33,126 nucleotides of DNA from CAYRML01 sp050942825 (GCA_050942825.1 JBMNOA010000017.1:1-33126), one strand, 5' to 3'; numbered from the stretch's first letter, positions 18,521 to 26,340 are shown. Notes: a model not told the origin generated them from the sequence alone. A program made the numbers and translations.

Positions 18521-19477
18521 TTATTTATCCCATTTTAAAATATAACTGCCTGTAGAAAGCCCGGAACCAAACGCGCTGATAAATAACAACTGGCCTTTTT
18601 TAAGCTTGCCGGCTTTATCCAATTCATCCAACAAAACAGGTATACTTGCCGAAGAGGTATTACCATAATTTTCTATATTGGTAGGGAATTTTTCAACTGG
18701 TTGTTTTAATCTATGCCGGATAGCCTCCACTATTCTTTTGTTGGCCTGATGCAAGATAAAATAATCTATATCATCGGCAGTCAGATTAATTTCTTTTGTA
18801 AGAAATTCAAAATCCTCACCTACAGAAGAAACGGCAAATTTATATACTTCCTGACCATTCATATAAACAAAACCGCCTTCCTCCTTGAGGCTGAAAGGAC
18901 AATTTCCTTGCGGAGCCTTGGAATTAAGTACATCTTTATTAGAGGTACAAGTAAGCCGTCTGGCTAGTAAGGATTCACCGGCAGTTAAGACTACTGCGCC
19001 GGCCGCATCTCCAAAAATCACACAAGTTGCCCGATCCTGCCAATCAACGTGTCTAGACAAAGTTTCCGCACAAATAAACAACACTTTTGCGGCTTGTCCG
19101 GAACTAATATAAGCACTGGCTACATCAAGACCATAGACAAAACCAGGGCAAGCGGCATTTATATCAAAACCGGGACAAGTAGCCCCAATTTCTCCCTGCA
19201 CTATACAGGCTAAAGCAGGTGTCAAATAATCACCTTGTAGAGTAGAACAAATAATCAGATCCAGTTCATCCGCCTTTATATTAGCATCAGACAAGGCTGC
19301 TTTTGCACTTTTCACTGCCAAATCAGTAACTGATTCTTCATTTACGACATGACGGGCCCTGATGCCTGTTCTGGTGGAAATCCATTCATCGGTAGTATCC
19401 ACCAACTGAGATAATTGATGATTATCAATAGTCAATGGTGGTACATAGCTGCCTATGCCAATAATTTTAAAATTCAT
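18521..19477 (-). CDS. fabH: 3-oxoacyl-ACP synthase III
   Basis: A 318-residue KAS III that starts fatty acid synthesis by condensing acetyl- or branched acyl-CoA with malonyl-ACP. The triad is Cys110 (NAACPGFVYG), His243 (LHQANKRI) and Asn273 (YGNTSSASIP). DEWISTRTGIRARH is the CoA-binding segment. ATG is directly adjacent to the stop of the upstream regulator gene, with GGAGGTA (19481-19487) inside that gene's end, so the two are translated together. Confidence 0.96.
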   Translation of the reverse strand: MNFKIIGIGSYVPPLTIDNHQLSQLVDTTDEWISTRTGIRARHVVNEESVTDLAVKSAKAALSDANIKADELDLIICSTLQGDYLTPALACIVQGEIGATCPGFDINAACPGFVYGLDVASAYISSGQAAKVLFICAETLSRHVDWQDRATCVIFGDAAGAVVLTAGESLLARRLTCTSNKDVLNSKAPQGNCPFSLKEEGGFVYMNGQEVYKFAVSSVGEDFEFLTKEINLTADDIDYFILHQANKRIVEAIRHRLKQPVEKFPTNIENYGNTSSASIPVLLDELDKAGKLKKGQLLFISAFGSGLSTGSYILKWDK

Positions 19478-19957
19478 TTATACCTCCATATCCGCAAGTT
19501 TTTGCTTGAAGAAACCATTTAATTTATCCATAGCTATCAACATCACTCTTTTTTCCTCTTCATTCAATCCCAAGCTGATTTTCCTGTTCATCTGAGCATG
19601 AAAATAACTATGCGCCAGGTCAACTTTATGCCCCAGTCTGGTAAGAGAAACAAAGACTATTCTGCCGTCTTCTTCACATCTTTTTTTTACCACATATCCT
19701 TTTTTTACTAACTTATTTATGGCAACAGTGACAGAGGGCAGAGTAACACCCAGATGCAGGGCAATATCACTGATGGTTTTCTTTTGATCTTTTTTCCTTC
19801 CTATAGCTTCAAGAAGATGTAATTCACTGATAGAGAGGTCAAGTGAATCCATTTTTTTTATGGTTGCTTCCTCAACCTTTAAGATTATCCTAAAGGTATC
19901 AACAAAAAGATCATTCAACTGGATAGCAAAATCATCGTGCAAATCCATGGCCCCCAT
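19478..19957 (-). CDS. fabT: MarR-family repressor of fatty acid synthesis, FabT-like
   Basis: A 159-residue winged-helix protein. The recognition region KKTISDIALHLGVTLPSVTV is followed by AINKLVKKGYVVKKRCEEDGR and the wing, then a long C-terminal dimer helix. As first gene of the fab/acc operon it corresponds to FabT, which in streptococci represses the operon with acyl-ACP as corepressor; that ligand is inference here. A 17-bp inverted repeat sits six bases before its start codon and abuts the -10 box, consistent with autoregulation. Neither possible ATG (19957 or three codons later) has a strong ribosome binding site; the later one has GGGGG three bases away. Expression may be low by design. 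Confidence 0.88.
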   Translation of the reverse strand: MGAMDLHDDFAIQLNDLFVDTFRIILKVEEATIKKMDSLDLSISELHLLEAIGRKKDQKKTISDIALHLGVTLPSVTVAINKLVKKGYVVKKRCEEDGRIVFVSLTRLGHKVDLAHSYFHAQMNRKISLGLNEEEKRVMLIAMDKLNGFFKQKLADMEV

Positions 19958-19962
19958 GATAG

Positions 19963-19979
19963 TTAGTTAGACAAACTAA
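19963..19979. promoter_or_regulatory. Predicted FabT-type operator
   Basis: A 17-bp inverted repeat, TTAGTT-AGACA-AACTAA on the plus strand, has perfect 6-bp half-sites. It lies between the -10 box and the start codon of the fabT-like gene, where a bound MarR dimer would block transcription of the whole fab/acc operon. The exact match to a published FabT or FabR consensus was not checked. Confidence 0.65.
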
Positions 19980-20007
19980 GAATATAATGGAGAAAAATTT
20001 TTGTCAA
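19979..20007 (-). promoter_or_regulatory. Predicted promoter of the fab/acc operon
   Basis: On the minus strand a consensus -35 TTGACA (20002-20007) is followed after 17 bp by TATTCT (19979-19984); an alternative -10 TATATT (19981-19986) would give 15 bp. The -10 touches the inverted-repeat operator. The leader to the fabT ATG is short. Confidence 0.7.
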
Positions 20008-20124
20008 GATTTTTTTGGCATTATTTGTTATATATAAGCAAGAAAATATAAAAATCATAAACAAAATTTACAAATAGTAATAAAATGGCATGTTAGCATA
20101 AGTCCTTGATCGCATTTAATTAAA

Positions 20125-20406
20125 TCATACAGATTTGATTGAAATGTCAGCATATTCAGGATTTTTTTCCAGCCAGGAAATCGCATAGGAACAAGTAGCA
20201 TAAACTTTCTTGTTTTCTTGTTTGATTTTTTCTAACGCTGCCTGCATCAACTGACCGGCAACACCTTGTCCACGCAAGCAAGCATCGACGTAAGTGTGAT
20301 TGATATTGACGACTCCCTGAGAAACCTCGGGAAAAGTGATTTCAGCTATCATTCTACCGTTTTCATCATTTAAAAATATTCTATTTGCTTCATATATAAA
20401 ATCCAT
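20125..20406 (-). CDS. Small GNAT-type N-acetyltransferase (YjdJ-like)
   Basis: A 93-residue minimal GNAT domain. INHTYVDACLRGQGVAGQLM is the acetyl-CoA-binding segment (HT.V....rGqGia..L), and ATCSYAISWLEKNPEY is the conserved C-terminal block of the short Acetyltransf_CG type related to E. coli YjdJ. The substrate is unknown. The frame is open 23 codons further up into the neighbouring gene, but ATG 20406 has AGGGGTG before it and gives the usual compact domain. It starts 10 bp after the macrodomain gene and probably shares its transcript. Confidence 0.85.
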   Translation of the reverse strand: MDFIYEANRIFLNDENGRMIAEITFPEVSQGVVNINHTYVDACLRGQGVAGQLMQAALEKIKQENKKVYATCSYAISWLEKNPEYADISIKSV

Positions 20407-20416
20407 TATTACACCC

Positions 20417-20941
20417 CTAATCATTCTTAACAAGTGAAAATGCTTTATCATAACCGGCTTTGGTGACATCATCAAAACAAACCATCAAAACCTTTATTAT
20501 TGCATTGTGCTCATGCAAAAATTGACATATGGTATTCACGGCAATATTAGCGGCCTTGTCCAAAGGAAAATGATAAACACCTGTACTGATAGAAGGAAAA
20601 GCGACTGTTTGACAGTTATTGTCCACTGCCAATTGCAACGAATTTAAATAGCAGCTACGCAAAAGCTCTGCTTCGTTATTTTCTCCTCCTCGCCAAATAG
20701 GCCCCGGAGTATGAATAACATAAGCAGCGGGCAAGCGATAACCCTTAGTGATCTTGGCCTGACCGGTGGGACAGCCGTGCAAAGCTTTACATTCCTCCAG
20801 AAGCTGCGGTCCGGCAGCCTTATGGATCGCTCCATCCACTCCTCCGCCGCCCAACAAAGAGGTATTAGCAGCATTGACTATAGCATCTACTCGTTGTTTG
20901 GTTATATCACCTTTGATGATCTCTAAGCGACATTTATCCAT
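20417..20941 (-). CDS. Macrodomain protein, probable O-acetyl-ADP-ribose deacetylase (YmdB-like)
   Basis: A 174-residue single macrodomain. EIIKGDITKQRVDAIVNAAN and the GGGGVDGAIHKAAG loop bind ADP-ribose; Asp36 and Asn26 correspond to residues used for catalysis in YmdB/MacroD enzymes. FPSISTGVYHFPLDKAA is the distal ribose/phosphate loop. Known members hydrolyse O-acetyl-ADP-ribose or remove ADP-ribose from proteins; which applies here is not clear. AAGGTG precedes the ATG. It forms a likely two-gene operon with the GNAT gene downstream, and a DUF2971 protein is encoded about 3 kb away. Confidence 0.9.
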   Translation of the reverse strand: MDKCRLEIIKGDITKQRVDAIVNAANTSLLGGGGVDGAIHKAAGPQLLEECKALHGCPTGQAKITKGYRLPAAYVIHTPGPIWRGGENNEAELLRSCYLNSLQLAVDNNCQTVAFPSISTGVYHFPLDKAANIAVNTICQFLHEHNAIIKVLMVCFDDVTKAGYDKAFSLVKND

Positions 20942-21154
20942 GAGTATATCACCTTATCCTTCAACTTTTTATGCCCCGCTAGCATTTTAAGCTTTAAAAG
21001 AAACTAATGGCGGAGGCAATTAAAACTATTACTTATATATAACATCTTTAAACAAATTATTTAATTTTTTTATAATAATAATTTTGATTATATCATTTTT
21101 TTCTGATATGTATACACCTATTTTTATCTCTATCAGCAAGTCCATCAAAAATTG

Positions 21155-21436
21155 TTAGCGCATTTCCTGTTCTATCGTTAGTATCTCCGCCTCTGTGTTA
21201 TTGTCAATAAAGCAAATAACCTTTTCTAAAATACTGTCGGCTTGAGCAGAATTGGCCGCAATCCCCGCCACAGCAATCACGATAGTTTGATAAACATCCT
21301 GGGCGGCAACCTCGGCCACGGCAAGATTAAATTTGCACTGGATCTTGTTAAGCAGGCTTTTTACAATCATGCGTTTTTCTTTCAAGGAGTGTACCCAAGG
21401 GGCGTAAAGCTTGATGGTTGCCGTAGCAATTATCAT
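21155..21436 (-). CDS. DUF503 (YlxP-like) protein
   Basis: A 93-residue protein matching DUF503: a ferredoxin-like fold beginning MIIATATIKLYAPWVHSLKEKRMIVKSLL, with the conserved S-LKEKR segment, then FNLAVAEVAAQDVYQTIVIAVAGIA. Relatives (YlxP) are often encoded near nusA-infB-rbfA, but that context is absent here, and the biochemical role is unknown. ATG is preceded by GAGGTGATA. It follows the EFR1 gene by about 44 bp. Confidence 0.85.
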   Translation of the reverse strand: MIIATATIKLYAPWVHSLKEKRMIVKSLLNKIQCKFNLAVAEVAAQDVYQTIVIAVAGIAANSAQADSILEKVICFIDNNTEAEILTIEQEMR

Positions 21437-21480
21437 ATTATCACCTCATAAAATACAATCATGAACATTGGCGGGCTGAT

Positions 21481-22251
21481 TTATTTACAATAGGGATTAT
21501 AGTATCTACCCCTTTTTTGCGTGGCTTTTCCGTACTGAATAGCGCCAACAGGGCAACGGTTGATGCAGGCCATACATTGGGAACAAATCTTGCCCCAAGT
21601 CGGCCTGCCGTCTACCAGTTTAATGGTGGCGGTGGAACAGACATTTTCACATAATCCGCAAGAGGTACAGTTTTCTTTGGCATAAAAGGACTTGGTTTTT
21701 AAGGCAAAAGCATTGAAAAAACGGTTGGCAATACCGGTTTTGAGAAGTGGTACAGGCCCCTCCTTACACTCGAATACCTTGTCCCGCTCGTGGCTGATAA
21801 CTTCATTGATATGCTGTAAAATCCGCTTGGCTTCAGCTAATTTTTTTTCTTGCGCTTCTGGAGAAGGCACATCAAACATCACGACATAATTATCAGGCAT
21901 AATTATAGAAAATCCACTGTTAAGCTCAATATGATGCTTTTTCAAAGCCTTGTTTAAAACATTAAGAGTATATCCGGCATCACCACCGCAAGTACAAATG
22001 GCAAATACATACTGACCGCTATAGCCAGTCAACTTCATATTATGAATAAAATCTAATACTATTTTCGGTGGAGACCAAGCATATACAGGAAAAACAAAAC
22101 CCAGCTTTTCCTTAGGCTCCAGCGCATAAGTCAGAGGATTGTCTTTTTGCTTCAGCTCATCGGCTATAGAATATAAACGCTCCCCTTGCCTTTCAGCTAT
22201 TACTTGTGCCGCCCATAAACTGTTTCCTGTACCTGAAAAGTAAAAAATCAT
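21481..22251 (-). CDS. EFR1-family flavodoxin/ferredoxin fusion protein
   Basis: A 256-residue redox protein. The N-terminal flavodoxin-like domain (about 1-150) has the FMN phosphate loop FSGTGNSLWAA at the very start. The C-terminal domain carries two 4Fe-4S motifs, CTSCGLCENVC and CSQCMACINRC, each followed by a distal Pro or Ser segment. This is the EFR1 architecture common in strict anaerobes. The redox partner is unknown; the msrAB gene directly upstream suggests a possible link to oxidative damage or electron supply. A strong GGGGAGG ribosome binding site precedes the ATG. Confidence 0.88.
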   Translation of the reverse strand: MIFYFSGTGNSLWAAQVIAERQGERLYSIADELKQKDNPLTYALEPKEKLGFVFPVYAWSPPKIVLDFIHNMKLTGYSGQYVFAICTCGGDAGYTLNVLNKALKKHHIELNSGFSIIMPDNYVVMFDVPSPEAQEKKLAEAKRILQHINEVISHERDKVFECKEGPVPLLKTGIANRFFNAFALKTKSFYAKENCTSCGLCENVCSTATIKLVDGRPTWGKICSQCMACINRCPVGAIQYGKATQKRGRYYNPYCK

Positions 22252-22274
22252 CTAGTATCCTCCCCTCTCCTAAA

Positions 22275-23222
22275 CTAACAGTTTAGTAAATGTCCGTAAC
22301 CTTGCTGTTCCATTTCCTCTTGGGGAATAAAGCGCAGAGAAGCACTATTGATGCAATATCTTAAACCACCTTTTTCCTGCGGACCATCCTCAAAAACATG
22401 TCCTAAATGTGCGTCCCCGCTTTTGCTACGCACTTCCTTTCTTACCATTCCATGACTGAGATCGATTTTTTCCGTGATTAAAGCATCATCGATAACCCGG
22501 GGAAAACTAGGCCAGCCGCAACCGGAATCAAATTTATCACTGGAGACGAACAGCGGCTCTCCCGTTGTGATATCTACATAGATACCGGGCCTGAAGTTAT
22601 CAAAGTATTCATTTTCAAAGGGTGGCTCTGTGGCGTTGTTTTGAGTTACTTGATATTGCAAGGGAGTCAATATTTTTTTTAATTCTTGCTTTGTTTTGGG
22701 GGCATAATTAGTGCTTTCATCAATTGCCTGCTCAGCTCTCATAAACTCTTGTTGGCCAATATGGCAATAACCGCCGGGATTTTTGTCAAGATAATGCTGG
22801 TGATATTCTTCTGCCCGATAATAATTTTTTAGAGGTGCTGCCTCAATCACGATAGGCTGATGGTATTTTTTTTGCAACTTTTGAAGCGATAACAAAATAG
22901 TCTCCCTGTCATCTTCATAAACATAATAAATGCCTGTACGATACTGGAGACCGCTATCACCGCCCTGACGATTGACGGAGGTGGGATCTATCACCTCATA
23001 ATACAAGCTCAACAAAAAGGGCAGACTTATTATCTCGGTATCATAAACCACTTTAACCACTTCAACATGGCCGGTATTTTTGTAGCAAACATCCTCATAA
23101 GTAGGACAGGCCGTTTCCCCGTTAGCATATCCTACCTCAGTCTTTAGCACACCGCGGATAGAAGCAAAATATTTTTCCGCACCCCAAAAACATCCGCCTG
23201 CCAAATAGATCTCTTTTTTCAT
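22275..23222 (-). CDS. msrAB: Bifunctional peptide methionine sulfoxide reductase MsrA/MsrB
   Basis: A 315-residue fusion. The MsrA half (1 to about 160) has the active-site motif GGCFWGAEKYF (Cys11), and the S-form sulfoxide is its known substrate. The MsrB half (about 175-315) has KFDSGCGWPSF and LRYCINSASLRF, with the nucleophilic Cys in the last motif. The two CxxC zinc motifs of many MsrB proteins are not seen, so it is the zinc-free type. No signal peptide or TM segment is present, so it is cytoplasmic. AGAGGTG precedes the ATG. Confidence 0.96.
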   Translation of the reverse strand: MKKEIYLAGGCFWGAEKYFASIRGVLKTEVGYANGETACPTYEDVCYKNTGHVEVVKVVYDTEIISLPFLLSLYYEVIDPTSVNRQGGDSGLQYRTGIYYVYEDDRETILLSLQKLQKKYHQPIVIEAAPLKNYYRAEEYHQHYLDKNPGGYCHIGQQEFMRAEQAIDESTNYAPKTKQELKKILTPLQYQVTQNNATEPPFENEYFDNFRPGIYVDITTGEPLFVSSDKFDSGCGWPSFPRVIDDALITEKIDLSHGMVRKEVRSKSGDAHLGHVFEDGPQEKGGLRYCINSASLRFIPQEEMEQQGYGHLLNC

Positions 23223-23269
23223 ATTACACCTCTTTTCAGCTCAAAAGGCATTGGAGCATCATATACAAT

Positions 23270-23659
23270 TTACATAATCCTCACATAAAAGCTCCTGTTA
23301 CGGGGTCCATCAAACTCGCAAAAGTAAATAGCCTGCCATGTACCTAACAATAATTTGTTATCATAAATGATGACCGCTTGGCTCGCACCGATACAGCTTG
23401 ACTTTAAATGAGCGGCAGAATTTCCCTCTGCATGACGGAATTCCTCTCTATCTGGAAAAGCCTTTTCTAAACCAATGAGCAGATCTCTCACAACATTATC
23501 ATCTGCGTTTTCATTGATCGTGATACCAGCCGTGGTATGCGGGCAAAATACCAAGCATATGCCATTTTTGACAGAGCTTTTTACCACGGCCTCCTGTACT
23601 TTGGAGGTAATATTATAACAGTTTTGTCTTTCCGTCTTGAGATGAAATTCAAAGACCAT
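23270..23659 (-). CDS. YjbQ-family protein (UPF0047)
   Basis: A 129-residue protein of the YjbQ family. It carries the conserved CLVFCPHTTAGITINENAD, FRHAEGNSAAHLKSSCIG and LLLGTWQAIYFCEFDGPRNR segments, the metal and active-site region. Members have been reported to have weak thiamine-phosphate synthase activity, but the true role is unsettled. The frame is open 19 codons upstream, but ATG 23659 has GAGAGGGAAT ahead of it and begins the conserved domain (MVFEFHLKTE). It lies 47 bp upstream of msrAB on the same strand. Confidence 0.9.
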   Translation of the reverse strand: MVFEFHLKTERQNCYNITSKVQEAVVKSSVKNGICLVFCPHTTAGITINENADDNVVRDLLIGLEKAFPDREEFRHAEGNSAAHLKSSCIGASQAVIIYDNKLLLGTWQAIYFCEFDGPRNRSFYVRIM

Positions 23660-23907
23660 TTTTATTCCCTCTCTTTCGCTTTTTCCGACTAAGCAACTTT
23701 TATTATCAATTCCCATTATTTTGTTTTATTTCCGCTTGGGTCAATCAATTTTTTATTTAATCAATTATATCATAATTATATTGGCAAATATGGTCATTTT
23801 TTAGTATCAGACACGACGAAAAATCGTTTACCCGGAACTACTTATTAAAAATCTTATGTATTATACTTTTTTGGGCTATTAGAGAGCACCATACTATTAT
23901 TATATAA

Positions 23908-24906
23908 CTAAAATCTTATAGGAACTTTGGAAAGCGCTACATGGGCTCTATAGCCTCGATTCTCTAGTAAAGATTGCACTGTAGCCTGAGATAGTTTTTG
24001 TTCGGAAAGAGGGCCTATAATAACCTCCTGTAAATAAGACTTTTCTGCAAATCGGATGGTAATATAGGGGATTATATAACCGGCTTTACTCCTAAATTCA
24101 ATAGGAAAATCCTTGCATTTTTTTGCTCCTTGGGGAATTTGTTTAGGTATAAACATCACGGCACGGATCTCTTTTTCATGAGCAAAGCAGGAAGATTTAA
24201 ATAGCATTTGCCATAGAGAAAGCATACCGCTGATAGAGGAGCTTATTTGCAGATATCTATTGTCTTCTAGCCTATATTTATATAAAGCCAAAATAAATTC
24301 TTCCAGGAGTTGTCTCTTTTCGCTATCATTATAAATAACCTGATATGTTTCCAGACATACTCCCTTGCCACATTTGTCCTGTAAATCGTTTTCCTTATAA
24401 TGTTTTATTAAAAAATCATCGAATCCCAGACTGTATCCCTGATAATTACCGTTGGTGATATAATAATTCCACATCGGCAAAGAATCGGCCTCTCGGGAAA
24501 AGCAACAAATATAAGCCTCATACTCACATTCTTGGCAAATATCGGCCTGATATAATTTCTGTTCTTTTGTATGCTCTGTTTGATTACTTGTAAAAATAAA
24601 TAATCTTCTTCTATTCGGCTTTAGTTCTTTGATCAAGTGATAAAAATCTCTATCAATCACAGAACTTTTAAATAAATCATCGCAAACCGCAGAATATTGT
24701 TTTTGAATATCCTGGCCTTCGGAAATATCGTTTACACAGTCAAATCTGGTGAATTGGAATTTGATTTCATCTTTTTGTAAAATCCCTAAAACTCCTTGGG
24801 GAGAAGTATAATGATACATGCTGCCACTATACTCATTTTCAGATGTCCCTACCAAAAAAGATTTAAAAATGACTTCACTCAATGATTTACAATCATCAAA
24901 ATTCAT
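23908..24906 (-). CDS. DUF2971 domain protein
   Basis: A 332-residue protein with the DUF2971 hallmarks: MYHYTSPQGVLGILQKDEIKF near the N-terminus, FTRFDCVNDISEGQD (family: ...ND..E), CCFSREADSLPMWNYYI (C.FS...D...MW..Y) and GYSLGFDDF. The function is unknown. The N-terminal HYTS and later Ser/Trp-Tyr blocks recall ADP-ribosyltransferase-like folds and some DUF2971 genes occur in defence islands, but both points are tentative. ATG 24906 is chosen over one 17 codons earlier because GTAGGTG lies just before it. It stands alone, with a 17-bp inverted repeat about 90 bp upstream of the start. Confidence 0.78.
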   Translation of the reverse strand: MNFDDCKSLSEVIFKSFLVGTSENEYSGSMYHYTSPQGVLGILQKDEIKFQFTRFDCVNDISEGQDIQKQYSAVCDDLFKSSVIDRDFYHLIKELKPNRRRLFIFTSNQTEHTKEQKLYQADICQECEYEAYICCFSREADSLPMWNYYITNGNYQGYSLGFDDFLIKHYKENDLQDKCGKGVCLETYQVIYNDSEKRQLLEEFILALYKYRLEDNRYLQISSSISGMLSLWQMLFKSSCFAHEKEIRAVMFIPKQIPQGAKKCKDFPIEFRSKAGYIIPYITIRFAEKSYLQEVIIGPLSEQKLSQATVQSLLENRGYRAHVALSKVPIRF

Positions 24907-25231
24907 ATCATCACCTACTTTTACATAATTGTTTATTAACAGTGAGTAATAATCCATTTATTAGACTGTTTAGCAAAATAATGGTTCTCCTTTGCTTACT
25001 TAATATAAGTAAATCAGCCTATAGATATAACATATGCAGGGATGAAAATTAAGTAGACTATTTTTTATGTCAAGCTCGTCTCTTAAACCCGCCATACCTC
25101 AATCCCATTTTCCTGTTAAGGGAATATTAGGGAAGAATTTTTTGTCTGTCCCCTCCTATTAATTTCTAATACTTGACATATGTCAATAAACATTGTATTT
25201 TTATTACATATACAACAAGGAGGAGATACCA
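24907..25231. other. Gene-free spacer between the divergent DUF2971 and NifX-like genes
   Basis: This 325-base divergent spacer holds the promoter and palindrome of the NifX-like gene (25173-25201), and a perfect 7-bp-arm inverted repeat at 24996-25012 that may belong to the DUF2971 gene. A somewhat GC-richer stretch at about 25075-25165 codes for nothing recognisable. Confidence 0.6.
25173..25201 (+). promoter_or_regulatory. Promoter with palindromic operator for the NifX-like gene
   Basis: A consensus -35 TTGACA (25173-25178) and TATTTT (25196-25201) are 17 bp apart. The -35 is part of a perfect 14-bp palindrome, TTGACATATGTCAA (25173-25186), so a dimeric regulator bound there would cover the -35 box. 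The regulator is unknown; the ModE-like gene downstream is one candidate. Confidence 0.65.
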
Positions 25232-25666
25232 TTGAAAATAGCAATTGCAACAGACGGCACGACTTTTCAAAGCATGATTCCTTTTAGATATGAAGATAGC
25301 TCTCATCTACTCATTGTAAATGCAGATACCAAAGAGATTCTACAGGTTATAGACACCTCTGTATCTCAAGATCCTCATGAATATTTCGCCAGAGAAATTA
25401 TTAAATGGGATTGCGAGGCAGTTATTTGCGGAAGTTTAGAAAAACCCGCCTTCGAAATTATTATGATGGCTTGTATAACCAGATATTACGGCGCCGGCAT
25501 GCAAGCAGAGGAAGCTTTTGACCATATGATGAAAAACCAACTGGGATTTACAACTGATTTTGTAGGGGGATCAGGTTGTTCCGGCCATGAACATCATCAT
25601 CACCATAGCTGCAGCCACCAGCATGAAGAGGATGAGGATGAAGATAGCGGACAACATAATAATTAA
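25232..25666 (+). CDS. NifX/NafY-like dinitrogenase cofactor-domain protein with His/acidic tail
   Basis: A 144-residue protein of the NifB/NifX molybdenum-iron cluster-binding domain family: KIAIATDGTTFQSMIPFRYEDSS, HEYFAREIIKWDCEAVICGS and the YYGAGMQAEEAFDHMM block. After GGSGCSG the tail is rich in His (EHHHHHSCSHQH) and then Asp/Glu, a plausible metal-binding extension. No nif genes are near, so it probably handles a Mo/Fe cluster or other metal rather than nitrogenase. The start is TTG (25232-25234) with AAGGAGGAG upstream; the open frame further up lacks a ribosome binding site. It is single, ending in a terminator. Confidence 0.8.
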   Translation: MKIAIATDGTTFQSMIPFRYEDSSHLLIVNADTKEILQVIDTSVSQDPHEYFAREIIKWDCEAVICGSLEKPAFEIIMMACITRYYGAGMQAEEAFDHMMKNQLGFTTDFVGGSGCSGHEHHHHHSCSHQHEEDEDEDSGQHNN

Positions 25667-25669
25667 ATA

Positions 25670-25702
25670 AAATAAAGACCGTCCCGCAGGTGGTCTTTAT
25701 TT
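25670..25702 (+). terminator. Terminator after the NifX-like gene
   Basis: Perfect 11-bp arms (25670-25680 and 25692-25702) flank an 11-base loop. The right arm ends in TTTATTT. It begins 3 bp after the stop codon. Confidence 0.85.
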
Positions 25703-25799
25703 AAAAAAGCTTACAAACTTATACTTATGGAAAGTAATAAATTAATCTATTTATAGAATAATTTATTATAAAAGAAACTGCATGAAATATCAGTATCAA

Positions 25800-26195
25800 C
25801 TAAAAATCTTGAAAATGTCGCTTAAAACTATCCTCTGCAAACTGATTGACTTCTGATATAAAGGCATCATAGCGCCTGATAAAATCGGCACCTTTTTTAG
25901 TTAAACTTGAGCCACAACCTCTTCCAACTTGCCGAAAAACCATTTGAAAACCCAGGTAATCCTCCATATGTTTTAAAATTTTCCAAGCTTTGCTATAGGC
26001 CATACCCATTTCTTCAGCAGACTTGGAAAGGGAACCATACTTTTGGATACCATGCATCAATCTATTAATACCAATACCAAACGAGCCTTTGAGTCCATCA
26101 CCTTGAGTAATAAAAACCCTCAACCCATACCGGAGTCTTTTTTGTTCATCAGTATTTACTGAATATTTTTCTTCTTGGCAGCAATTTTGTTTCAC
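25800..26195 (-). CDS. ModE-like winged-helix (LysR-type HTH) regulator
   Basis: A 131-residue DNA-binding protein. GIGINRLMHGIQKYGSLSKS, AAEMGMAYSKAWKILKHMED and FRQVGRGCGSSLTKKGADFI match the N-terminal domain of ModE, the molybdate-sensing regulator. The C-terminal molybdate-binding MOP/TOBE domains are absent, as in many short ModE-like proteins of anaerobes, so metal sensing by this protein is not shown. The start is judged to be GTG 26195, with GGAGG (26205-26209) 9 bases before it; an ATG at 26213 has no ribosome binding site and lies too close to a TATAAT (26217-26222). Neighbouring NifX-like and TrmO-FmdE genes support a Mo-linked role. Confidence 0.78.
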   Translation of the reverse strand: MKQNCCQEEKYSVNTDEQKRLRYGLRVFITQGDGLKGSFGIGINRLMHGIQKYGSLSKSAEEMGMAYSKAWKILKHMEDYLGFQMVFRQVGRGCGSSLTKKGADFIRRYDAFISEVNQFAEDSFKRHFQDF

Positions 26196-26312
26196 TCTAT
26201 TTATCCTCCGCATACTATTATAATAATACTTTCTCCAATTTGTAATATAGTTATTTATTCTATTTTACCATCAAAAGTATAAAAATGCTATAGTTTATGG
26301 GATTTATAAAAC

Positions 26313-26340
26313 TTGACAACATGATCCAAATTATTATATT
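26313..26340 (+). promoter_or_regulatory. Predicted promoter of the TrmO-FmdE gene
   Basis: TTGACA (26313-26318) and TATATT (26335-26340) are separated by 16 bp. The leader to the ATG at 26406 is about 60 bases. No ModE-type palindrome was recognised around it. Confidence 0.6.

Noticed and set aside
25075..25095. A minus-strand start with TTGAGGT upstream in the 24.9-25.2 kb spacer
   Set aside because: The frame is only about 31 codons, resembles nothing and sits in a stretch with no other coding signal.
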